A model generated the notes under the pieces. That model was not told where the DNA came from. It did not search any database and saw only the letters and a program-made list of their open reading frames with translations. From the NCBI GenBank assembly GCA_035610835.1, contig CM069441.1:100003606-100067605 (forward strand): DNA of 64,000 nucleotides. The letters are read 5' to 3'. Position 1 is the stretch's first letter, and each line of letters starts with the position of its first letter. This document shows, one piece after another, positions 27,101 through 39,500 of the stretch. A program made the position numbers and the translations under genes. This DNA is from Ophiura sarsii. Its lineage: Eukaryota > Echinodermata > Ophiuroidea > Amphilepidida > Ophiuridae.

Positions 27101-30100
27101 TCAAGCTTAACAAGATGGCATTGTAGGACAGTTTCCCATGACCATTTTAGTTCAAAAACTGAAAAAGTTTGCGCGCTCTGCGCGCATATTTTCTACAGGT
27201 TTTAACATTATAATGGCCCTCAAACCATGCCAAATATTCTAAATATTATGTTGGACCAATTTAGGTGTTAGAAATATCGATTTTTGCGTACATCGCGCGC
27301 AATAGTTTCAATGTTTCATTATACAAGCTTGACAAGATGGCTTCAGGATAGTTTTCCATGACCATTTTAGTTCAAGAAGTTAACCATTTTGCGCGCTCTG
27401 TGCGAATATTTTATGCATGTTTTAACATTATATTGGCCCTCAGACCCACCAAATATTCTAAATATCATACTGGACCAAAGTTTTAATGCAAAAACCACAC
27501 CAAAAATGCTAAATACTAGGTGGGGGACGTTATTATCATACTTACCATAGTGATACGATATGATTTTATTTTATTGGCACAAAATTGCGACCCGAAGGCC
27601 GAATTACATGTACAGGAAAGCAAGGAATACATATAAAACCATTCAATACACAAATAGCCGGCCAACTTATTGGGCAGGAACAACAAGAGACCATAGTGTT
27701 AAAAATACAATTTTTGTGCGCTTTGCGCGTATTGATTTCAATATTTTATTATTTAAGCTTAACAAGGTGGCTTCAGGACAGTTTTCCATGACCAATTTTA
27801 ATTCAAAAACTCAAAAAATGTGTGAGCTCCGCGCGAATAAAGGTTTTACAACCCACACATAAATATTATGTGGGGGACGTTATTATCATACTGGACCATT
27901 AGTGTTAGAATTGCAATTTTTTACGCGTTCCGCGCGCGTATTGGTTTCAATATTTCATTTTTTAAGCTTAACAAAATGGCTTCAGGACAGTTTTTCATTA
28001 CCCTTTTAGTTCAAAAACTCCAAATTTTTCGCGCTCGGCGCGCATGTTTTCTAGAGACTTTGATATTATAATGGCCCTCAAACCACACCAAATTGTCTAT
28101 ACTAAATATTATGTGGGGGACGTTAAAAACGTCATACGTTACTTCTTAATGTTAAAATCACAATTTTTGCGCGCTTCGCGCGTATAAGGTTCAACTTTTC
28201 AATATTTAAAATCAACAAGATGGCTTCAGGTGTTTTTTTGGCCCTCCATCAAAACAGTCCTGGATACGCCATTGCCCTCAGTGAGGGTTACAAACAGGCG
28301 GGGACAACTAGGAGCTACTAGGGTTCAAAGGGTTATTAACCACGTATTAAACACCCCTCCACGCCGGGGTGAAAAGAAAAATAAGAGAATAGGAAGGGAA
28401 AAGACAGGATAAAAATGAAAAGAGAGACAAATAGATTAACTAAAAGAAACTAAATGGAAAGGATTATTAGGCGTCGATGTTTTTCTGTCCGTCTGTTAAA
28501 CTTGAAAGGGAGAATAACATGTGTCATGTGACACACATTGAACCAATGAGATCGCCGGTAAAACCAATGTCTGCGGATTAAGTTACTGTATTAGGTATAC
28601 TAGTCTCAGATTATAATGATGTTTTTAGGGTTGAAACTCAGTCAAAAGTATTAAGATTTGGTGTTAACACATGAGTTACTGGTGAGAAATTGCACCGTTG
28701 AACTAAGAATAAACCTGCAATAAGAGTTAAACAAATATGCAAGGAAATGCGTTCTTTTCAACCGTGAATTTCAAAAAACGTCTGGCGTAGAGGGGGGATA
28801 CCCCCCTCGAACTCCCCCAGGGACACGCGAGGCGTGTCCCGGCCATGGATAGTGGCATGGATAGTGAAATAATTAGATTAATATTTCTAAAACACCCCCC
28901 TTCACAAATTCCTGCGTACGCGCATGATAGGCTCCGATGTAATATTAAGACAGTTCTCCAATTGTCAATGTCCTGCTATGAATCTGCCGCATAAGCTTCG
29001 AAGTAACATCAAAACAGTTATCCACTTGTCATGTAAAGGTGGGAAGACAACATATCTGAATGGACTGACCTGAAGCTTAGTGATACCTTGAGTTTGGTAG
29101 AGAACAGAAAAGGATGGAGAGAGCTGGTGGTCAGGGCATCTGTGGCGCCCCAACGATCGACAAGACTACGGGATAGGGGGGGGGGGGGGGGGCTGGGGTA
29201 CCGCGCCATTTTGCAATATTTTGCGAAATCGATCGTGGTTATCACGTGATACGTATCGTGGAAAAATAATGTACACTGTTTTAACGAAATGCACTGTGGG
29301 ATTGTGTTACCAGTCTAAAATTATAGAGGTCGCAAACCCGGTCGCAAACTTGCTTATATTGAGCCTAGCTATAACAAGCTAAAAGTGACATCTCTGAATG
29401 TATTACCAAAGTGTGAAATTGTTGGACACACTGGTAAAATGGTTTTACAATAAGTTTTGCTATCATATTATCAAACTGAACTCAAGTTAAATCACTCTAT
29501 AGTCTATATCGAGCAATAATATAATTGTTTACGCATTTTAATTGTTTAGACAAAGTTAAATAAATCAAGGATACATTTATGATAGATAAATAAATAAAAA
29601 GAAAACTATAAACGCATGGGCGGCATTTATAATTGATAAAAATTGACATAACAATGATGTTACATTAATATACCATCAAGTTTAAAAAATAGAAAAATAA
29701 TGGGAATATTCGAACCCGTGATTTCCGATTGCCAACGACATGGCCAACCTACGCACGCCACAGAGATTTACGACTGTAATTGTGATAGTTTTATTATTTA
29801 ACCATGTCCATTTATTTATAACGAACGGATTTTTATTGTGCCATTTTTGCCAAATGTGTGTGTTGCTCTCGCACAAAATGTGTTTGTAATTTGATTATAA
29901 TTCTTATTTTTAAAAGAACGGTAATTTTTTTTGACATTTTCGAGAAAAAAAATGGCGTAACCCTGATACGGTAAACGCCAGCAGTGTGGTGTCCGCGTGG
30001 GCAAGCATACAGATGATGCTAAGCAAATCCAGCATATAAAACAAAAAGTGCTCCTAATGGGACTCGAACCCACAACCTCTCGCTCCTCAAGCGACTTTCT

Positions 30101-30464
30101 TTCCACTACACTAACCGTGCTAATTTAAAAAACTTAACGCAAATAATTTATTTATATCATGGGTCATGGGTTAATGCACTGTGTTAAATTCTACAATCCC
30201 GGCCGCCACTCTGTTCAAAGGCACAAAAAAGTTGACTTGTTTTATGCTTTTTTTGCAATTCTGAGGTGTGCAGTTCGATTTTCTTTCTCGAATTGTTTAG
30301 AAAACCATCCATTTTAGAACATCTGAAATTTAAAATGAACTGCACACCTGGGAAAGTATGATGCCAAGGGCATATTTTTTGCACGTAAATCCAATACAAG
30401 AGTTCTGAAAATCGAAAAAAATATGACGTCATAACCATTGCTTCGGGACAAAATGGCGCGGTAC

Positions 30465-30495
<31 letters not shown>

Positions 30496-30510
30496 CTACG
30501 GGATAGATAA

Positions 30511-30552
<42 letters not shown>

Positions 30553-33500
30553 CGATTTGCTGGATGCGCTGTATAAAATCATTGCAATCACAACAGTGTG
30601 TTCTTCACAATCTCCATTCATGTGGATTTTGTTCAAAAAGTGTTTCACTTATTAAATTATTTGCACAACAGAATAATGATTATATAAGGGGTCGTCCAAA
30701 ATTATCATCATTTTTACAATCGTACAGAGCATACTTTTTACCACCCCCCCCCCCCCCCCACCCCAAGTTACGTACGCAATAAATGGCGAAAATGTCATGG
30801 CTTGATATACTCTCATGTGTTGTAAACAATGTTAACGTATTTTACAATTATAGGTCAATAAATGCGTATGTGTTCAGCCAGTACGCAACAGTCGCTTTTA
30901 AAGCGTGACCTTGCCGATTTCTAACCCGCAGAATGATCGATTTCAGGATGTCTCCCTATAGCTAAATACCCTATGTCAGCCTTACGACAAGTTAGTTTTA
31001 CCAGCATACACTGCGATAGGATCAGTTTGCAGTCAAATAGCTAGATAGGTATAATCACCGTAATTTTCTTAATAATATGGGACCAAATTGACAATTTTTG
31101 GTCCACAAACAGTGATTTTATCGCTTATTTTAGAATCTAACAACTTTTGTGACTTTGCTTCTTGTATCTATTCACTTGACTGGAATAAGAATCGTACGAT
31201 ATTTTAAGAGCAATTTTCATACTAACGGAAGTTCAAGCTTTAATTTCATATCAAAATCATTGATGCCCGAGTTCTTTTTTGATGAGAAAATCGAGTCTTA
31301 ATTTTCAGCGATTTTCGGTCAGAAAACGAAACTTACGATCCCCCGTTAGGCCTCGCCAACTTGATTTTTAGTCTCCTATAACCCGCCCGCGCTTCATTTT
31401 CATGCCCGCGTTTGAATTCATTAGAAATTTTGGGAAAAATACCGTTTTTGCAATGAAAACGTCCGAATTTATGTATTTTGTGTGATGAAATTGTGAAAAA
31501 TGATTTTGACGAGAAAAAAAAAATCATACGAAATTGTGCAGAGCAGAAGGATAGATTTCGAACCCCGGACCTATCGCTCTTCAGTCTAGCGCTCTACCAT
31601 CTGAGCTATCAAGCGAAACTAATTCTAATCGTGAGATTTAAACACTTCATCAACAACCCAACGACGGTACGAAATGAATATAGCTCGAACCAGATTCGGA
31701 CACCCATTTTATTATCCATTCACTTGACTGGACTAAGTAATGTCATACTATTTTAAGCATGTTTCTAGTTACAAAAGACTATGAATATTATGATACCATC
31801 AATACAATTGATGCCTAATTCTTCAAAAAGGGACTATTTACCGTGAATTTGGCTTTAGTTTCGTCAAGTTTTTCTCGAATTCGGATGTGTGTGATGACAA
31901 TAATTTGCACCGAAAATGCAACATGTCATGAAGTCACAGCTAATATTAGATAATATTATTCGCATAATATGCCTTTTTATTTTACAATTTCATGGCAAAT
32001 GTGTTTGAAATGTGTGATTATAATCATGAAAAGAGCTCATTTACATCGTGCTATTACGAGGTCAACTATGACTGCAAAGCCGTATCGCTACGGATGAGTA
32101 CTTCCGGGTCGCTTTGCTGGGTTAGAAAAGGAACGACTTTTCGTGTGCTTGCATACTGGCTGTGTTGTTTCGAGAGAAATTAGACAAATCAATGCACGCG
32201 CGCTGATGTTGATGTGTGAATAATGGCACGACCCCGAAGGGGGAGTGCTATTGTGAGCATATCAACATTTGCGCAAGTGCATTGATTTTTCTAATTTTTC
32301 GAGAAACAAAGCATACGCATGTATTGACTTAATTCATACACGACACTATACAAATAAAAATTCACAATTTAAGCATAATTTTGATCTATGTAAAAAGGAC
32401 TAAAAACATTTTAACAAGTTTGCTAACACCCGCAATGAAAATCGGCGAACCCGCGGATCTTGAACAACGAATCAAAACAAAACTCGCGCTGCGTGAATTG
32501 AACGGCGCACACGCGGGGTGCATTAGACACTTTCAATGCACTCCGCGTATTTTAGTTCCTTGCTTTCTGATTGGTTCGACACTACTTAAAATGTATGAAT
32601 ACGAGACAATACACATTATTAATTAACTTCTTTGTTGATATCATCTAGTGGCGTAGCTAGCGTTTTGAAACGAGGGGTCTCCCTAGGGGCAGACTGGCTT
32701 CTATAATTATGCGCTCGAAAAATGACAAATGTTATACATATAGAGGCGTTGCGTTCCGGCATACCGGCGTGAAAAAACTGCAATTTACCAATTAATTTGC
32801 CTGTCTTCCTTTCTCCTTTCTGTCCCTTTCCTTTTCCTTCCCTTTTTGTCTCCTCTTCTCTCTTTCTTTCCCATCCTTTGCCTTCCCGATTTTCCTTTGC
32901 CTTCCCGATTTTCCCTGTCACATTTGTTTTCAGGGGGCAGAGCCCCTTGCACCCCTGGCTACGCTACTGCCCCGGTAGAATTTCTATAGCTAGATCTTTC
33001 ATAGTAAGAAAGTTTATATTTTGCTTTTTAGTTCAGGATATTTTCATAATTATTTTAAATTTCCGGTTTATAACAATGTGAAAAGGTGTTTGAGGTGGTG
33101 TCCCTCTGTTGTCTAGTCCATGGTGTGTAACATGACAAGATAGCTATCTCAATGCCTTTTCCTGTAGGCCTATATGTTATTCTATCTTTGCCTGTATAAT
33201 TTCTACCCCTCCCTTTTTTCTTTTTTTCGTCTTTTCTTTTTCACTGAACCTCCTCTCTACCTCTTTCCGTCGTTTGTCGCATCCTTGACTCTATTCAGCT
33301 CATTGTACGCTTTTATATGAAAGTGCAGTTTTACAGTTTGTGAAACTTTCGTCTGTATTTTGGCAAAACAGAAAGCTGCTATTATAGGTTTGGTACCAAC
33401 ATCTCTATCCAAATACATTTTCGTCTTTACACTGCAAATAATTTTAGCAGGGATATACTTTTAGGACACCCTGCAGTTGTGCACAAACCATAGATTTAAA

Positions 33501-36500
33501 AATATATATTATAATTCTGTGGCACAAACAGAATGACTGGTACTGTGCAGCTACTTTGGTGGTACTTCGCCAGTACTTTAACTGTACCTACATGTATAAT
33601 ACAAATCCTGTGCATACAGTACCTGCAAAGGCAGTAGAATAAATGCCGAGCATAAGAAAATGGCTCTATAGAACTTTACCAATAAACTTACCACGGTTGG
33701 TCTTCAGCTTTATGACATAATAATCCTCTTGCGCATCAAACCTTTCATATTCCTCGACGAACACAGTGATCTTTTGTTCAGGTGGTAAAATATACGTTCC
33801 CAAGGCAGCACTCAGATTGAGATACTGAGTAGTGAAAAGAAATACGGTAATGAAATAAGGGCACAGTCATCAACACATACGGACGCTGATCAGTCAGTAG
33901 ACTGCACACAAAAAGTGACTTGTTTTAATTGAGATTTTCATTTTTCAAAACCATTTTTGACTCATGTTCGACAATTTTGTTTGTTATGTTCTACACACTT
34001 CATCAGAATGACCTATTTTGAGAGCGCTGTACAGTGATCTGTGGGTCATAGGCATGACTTAGAAAATGGGCCCGTCGTCTCTGTTCATAGTGTCGGGTGT
34101 TTACCGTCGAATCATGGCTTCTAACTGTTTCCTATTCTGCCGAGAGAAGTTCTTTTTTCGTAGGTTATTTTCTTCGTCACTATTTGCATGGTGTTCTTTC
34201 ATTCTGGTGTTAAAGAAGAGGTCATTCTGATGAAGAGTGTAGACCATAACACACGAAACTGTCAAAAATATGTAAATCTCAATTATTTGTTCCTGCCAAC
34301 CTGATTAATTTATTCAAAGATAAAGTGACTTGTTTTGTTTCCAGCACACAGATGAATAAATTTATATAGAGCATATGGTGTCCAGGTAAGATTTAAACTA
34401 AGAACCTTCTTACAATTAGTAGATGCAATACAATCACACATACCTGGGCAACTACGTGATCTGTATGATCGTACACATCTTGTACTTCATATAGTGCAAA
34501 TAGTCTATTGGGGTAGACGCCATCGTCGTCGTAGGTAGATGACCATTTTTTAAGGAAGAGATGCTCAAATGCCTTGCCGTTCTCATCTATGAAGCCAATA
34601 ACGGATTGGTTGGAACTATATAGGCACAGCTGATAAAGCAATAAAGAATAAAAGAGATGTTATGTACAAGAGGTTACAGTGTGTGGGATCAATAAAAGAC
34701 TTGCATCAATACTGTAAAACCACTTAATTTCGCGAATTTTGCGAGGGATGTGGATTCACGAAAATAAATACCCGCGAAACTGACAATTTTGCATTTAAAG
34801 TAACAGTAAAATTTCAAGATTCGCGAAATTATATGCCCGCAAATATAGCAGTAATTTCAAATTTGCGAAATAAAGTATCCGCGAAATTATAGTGTTTTAC
34901 AGTAAATACAACCAGGGATTCTATTAAATTTGGGATAGGACAGTCCTATACTGACGTACGTATCTAAACAAGTTCCGTTTGCAAAAATTTAAAGAGCAAC
35001 AGCGCCATTTTATGATGATCACGGGAATTAAAGGAATTTATAGACTTGCAGCAAGTTCGTAGGACACAAACAATGACGTTATGGTGTAAAGTAGAGAATG
35101 GATTCAAATACTTAAAATAAATAATGAAACGTGAAGTATCATGTATTTCAGACTTGTAAAAACCGTCCAGCACGTATGTTTTAAATCATAACTTTCAAAA
35201 CCGGACAATTTATGGGGAATTTTCCCAACAATTCCGTGTAAACTTCAAGTAAGTGCCACCAAACAGCGCCACCAACAATGTGACACTCAGCAAAGTTGAA
35301 CAAAAGTAGTTTCAGATCGGCAAGTTGAGTGGCACACCCCTGATACAACTTGTCATCCCTTAGTGTCTTGATCAATTTTACATAATATTTAATTTGAAAT
35401 AACAATCAAATATACCCTGAGAGGAGCTGGGCAAGGTGGGTGATTTCTCTCTACCCTCTCGTCTCCACTCAAACAATCCCATTATTTTGCGTTTATTGTT
35501 AGTTGATACTGGAATCAATCTTAACATTTGATGATTTGACCACAAGCAACAGTCTTAAGAACTTCCTTTCCCCTATTTGAATTTTAAGCCAACAAAGCGG
35601 ATTAATTTGTCATTTGAACCAGATTTGCTACATGTACCACCCATATACTTAAAAAGGAGGTGTCCAGCAAGCACAACATTGTCCATGGCATTAGGCCTAT
35701 ATGTTATAAAAGGAATTATCGAGCCTTAATCACGTTTACTAATTATATTGAACAAAACCTTATACTTATTATAAAAACGATTCTTAAACAGCTAAGAAAG
35801 TTTAAGCAATCTCATTGGTTCTCAGAGAAATCGGCGACATCTAGATGAGACAATAGAACACGGGGAGGTGGGGCTTACGTTTTAACAGCGCGCCTGACCT
35901 TCACAATGCGTGGTTTGCTCCATAACGCGCACTTCTGCAGTGCGTCTTTAGCGCTTTTCCTGCGTTTATGCCGGCGCTGCGACGCTTACGCATGGTTTAC
36001 TCATCGCATGTGATTGGATGGAATGTTTGTGGGCTATTCGATCCTAGCAGGGGTAAAAGTTGTCAAATGTGGACAATAAAATGTACTTATTTCTTTGATA
36101 AATGTCTAAAGTATGATTGTTTAAGAATGAGAATAAAGGTATTGTTTTTAGACCGTACCCGTGTTATATTGTCTGACATAAATGCGTTCGATAGTATTAT
36201 TTTTTGCGTAGAACAACTCCGCCTGCGGCGTCGTTGTGAATACTATCGTCCGCATTTATGTCAGACAATATAACACGGGTAGGGTCTAAAAACAATACCT
36301 TTATTCTCTAAATACAATCTGCCATCTCTCAACATGCCATTTGTAAATCTAAAGCCCCGGTATCAAGGATGTCATGGTTGTTGGTGATCAAATTTGCGCA
36401 AGTGCATTGTATAACTATGACTTCATCTCTGCAAGCATCCGATTAAGCCTCAGGAAGAGTAAGATCATCAAACGGAAAAAGCAGTACGATTGGAATCTAT

Positions 36501-39500
36501 TGACAACTGATCAAGATATACAAGCTAAATACAGTATAGAGGTGCGTAATAGGTTTCAGCCCCTTCAGGATGATGTAGAAACTGCATCTGAGAAATACAC
36601 AAGGTTCATTACAGCCACTCTAGAAGCTGCAGAAGAAGTCATTCCTGCGAGGAAGAAAGAGAAAAGAACCTACTTCTCAAAAGACGCCCGTGTTACCATG
36701 GCGAGAACAAAACTTGATGAAGCTTACGCAAAATATCAACTAGACAACGATGAGGAAAATAGAAGAGATTATAAGGATGCTAAGAAGAGCCTAGGGGAGG
36801 CTTATGATCAAGTGAAAGAGAAAGACCTTACTAATATAAGCTAAGAGAGGTAGAAAATGCTCACATCAATAGCAAGCATGGTAAGAGTGGGAAACTGATA
36901 AACCAAATATCAGGAAGATTGACAACAAGAAAGAGGCAAATCAAAGGATCCACGCAAAAGGAGAAATTAAATAACTGGTACACTCACTTCAAAAATCTAC
37001 TCGGGAGCCCACCACATATAAGTATAATGAGGATGAGGAAATTGCTCCAATACTATCAAATCTCAACATTAAAGTAGGAACCTTTGACTTGGAGGAATAT
37101 GATAAGGCTAAGAAGGCACTAGTAGAGGGGAAAAGCTGTGGGGAAGATGGTATTACACCTGAAATGCTCAAAAGATGTGATCTGGATAACATCATTCTCG
37201 ACTTCTGCATATTGCCTTGTTGAACGGGAAAAAGCCAGAACAGTGGTCCATTCTCAACATACATGTGACATAATACCAATACCGAAATCAGGTGATCTTG
37301 GGGCAACTACCGTGGAATAAGCCTGAGTTCAATTGTTGCCAAGCTATACAACAAGATGATACGCCACATAATTAGACCGGAGCTCGACGTCCACCTAAGA
37401 GCTAATCAAAATGGCTTCATTCATTTCATTCATTCATTCATAACTGGTTTATTAAAATAGATATAGCAGTACAAACACTGAATTGCATCAAATTTTACAA
37501 AGAAATACACACAATAAAAATACATTATAGTTATGAAGTGTCTCAAGCGCAATCACTACTCAACAGAGTGGAGACTTCAGTGGGCAGAGTTGGACTCAAA
37601 ATGAACGCTGCAAAGACAAAGTACATGTCCTTCAACCAGTCGCAAGAACCTGTAATCACTGCAAGCGAAGACATGCGCCTTGATAAAGTGGAGGACTTCA
37701 AATACCTTGGAGCCTGGATTAACAGCACTGAAAAGGACATAAAACACGCAAATCAGCTGCATGGAGAGCTTGTGGCAAACTTAGTCAGTTATGGTAGGCT
37801 AAATCACTATCCAGAAAGCTCAAAGAAAGACTGTTCATAGCTACAGTAGAATCAGTCCTCCTTTATGGATGTGAGGCATGGACAGTCACCCCAAAGCTTG
37901 GTAAACAACTGGATGGATGCTACACTAGGATGCTAAGATCTGTGTTCAACATCAACTGGAGTCAGCATGTGACAAATAAGGACCTGTATGGGGACATGCC
38001 AAAAGTCTCAGACAAGACCAGAGAACGCAGAGCAAGATTTACTGGACATTGCTTCAGGGGGTCCAAGGAGCTTGTACACAAACTCATACATTGGATTCCA
38101 AAGCACGGAGTAAGAAAGCGTGGTAGACCAGCCCTGACTTACATTGACATACTAACACGTGATACAGGACTGCAGGTGGAAGAAATCAAGATAGCTATGT
38201 TGAAAAGGAAGATCTGGAGAGGCATTGTGGTTCGGAAAAATCATCCGCCCTAAGTCAAGTCAAGTCAAGTCCCTAAAGTCAATAACTTCATTGATACCGG
38301 GGCTTTAAATCCCCGTGGATTTTTAAAAATTGCATGTTGAGAGATGGTACAGTGTTTATGCGTTTGTATGATAAATATGATGTTTTGCTCAACATAACAA
38401 CGTCATTTAAGCTCGATAATTACTTTTCTAACATATAATGGGCAATGTTGGGCTTGCTGGACACCTCCTTTAAGACTTGACTGTGCTACAATCTAAACCT
38501 CTCAAAAAAAGTTCGAAATTTCTTTTCAATGCACTATATCTTGTATATTTTAATGTTCACACAGTGTTGCACATATCAATGGACAGCTGATGAGTCCGTC
38601 TTTCCAATGATACAAAATGTGTAGAATTACTTGTTTCAGTGCTCAACCACTTGATTGAGAATGTAGGGAGGTCTCATCATCTACATATATGTTCCAAAAT
38701 CATCACTATTCTGTGCTCAAAAGTCAATAGAGCATCTCTCATACCGTGGTTGTCAATTTAACACATCCTTGAGCGGACGACAATTTTGTTCTTTCGAGCG
38801 CGAAACAGTGACGAAATTGGCATATTCAAATTGAGACCTCCCCATATGCTCAAGCAAGAGGTTGAACACTAAATCAAGTGGTTGCTACAAATTTAGTATC
38901 GTTGGAAAGATTGATATGTAACATAATATGAACATATGTGACCCGTCACATCAAAACATACCACTTGAGGTCTTTTATGCAAGTCTGATTTTTTCATCAT
39001 CACAACATGCCCAAATTAAGGTTTTAATTGATACCTCATAATTGAAATTTAGCCTCAAGAACCAGGAAAAATGATGAATAGAAGCTCAGCAAGACAGTTT
39101 ACGTCATATATAGAATAGAAACTAAATATACCGACAAGAGGTATGTTTTGATGTGATGGGTCACATCACAAAATATATGAACAATTGGCAATTGAAAAAT
39201 ACTTTTTTGAGGATTACATTCGGAGCAACAGTGAACAAACAAATCACACTCACTTGGGTTGTTACCAGTACAACCTTGATAATTTGGATGAATAGTTTCC
39301 ATGGGATCCTTCCTTTGGCCTTATACTTCTCGATTGGATTCATGAAGAAATACTTGATTTCTCTACTCATCTGATTTTCCACCTGTGGCGGTGCACCGTT
39401 TGTGTAGGGCGATGTCACCAGTCCTTCGTCGGAGGGTTCCGAGTCATCGGCTGGTATTGCTGCTTCATTGTTGGCACCTGAACCAGGCATCAATGAACCG

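Larger units (their letters stand above)
25990..29060 (-). mobile_element. Gypsy-type LTR retrotransposon pol fossil, split by a hAT-like element
   Basis: On the minus strand, frames broken by stops carry Ty3/Gypsy reverse transcriptase and RNase H motifs: FEFTVMPF, VTAPAIFTQIM, SYIDDILIHT, KKQIKSFLGLTGYYSDFI and SRKLQPLEKNYSE (about 26100-26810). The segment just beyond 28926 probably continues the same fossil. 26818-28926 is a later insertion. No LTRs, gag or integrase were recognised. Confidence 0.75.
29176..30494. mobile_element. 1.3-kb element with poly-G/poly-C termini and 11-bp target duplication
   Basis: Left end: G run, then GGGGTACCGCGCCATTTTG. Right end: its complement, CAAAATGGCGCGGTACC, then a run of about 28 C. 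Both sides carry ACTACGGGATA (29165-29175 and 30495-30505), an 11-base duplication in the range seen for Mutator-like elements. It contains two tRNA-like sequences and no transposase. Confidence 0.75.
35653..38469. mobile_element. TTAA-flanked element with AAAGGAGGTGTCCAGCAAGC ends
   Basis: Left end AAAGGAGGTGTCCAGCAAGC at 35653 is inverted at 38469, with TTAA outside both (35649-35652 and 38470-38473). The arms can be followed inward through ATTATCGAGC and TCTCAACATGC to CCCCGGTATCAA. The left arm is interrupted by 35800-36310, and the centre by a LINE at 36369-38286. Without these it would be a foldback of under 700 bp. Confidence 0.75.

Noticed and set aside
27560..27862. 100-aa and overlapping ORFs in the GCGCG tandem region
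   Set aside because: They run through diverged tandem units in different frames and have no domain; best explained by the repeat.
31543..31618. Functional tRNA-Phe gene
   Set aside because: The D arm and anticodon loop fit, but the acceptor and T stems do not pair.
38592..38606. Hammerhead ribozyme-like core CTGATGAGTCCGTC
   Set aside because: No CGAAAC partner at the right distance. It lies in the arm of an imperfect foldback, and the nearest GAAAC, about 200 bases away, does not form the required stems.
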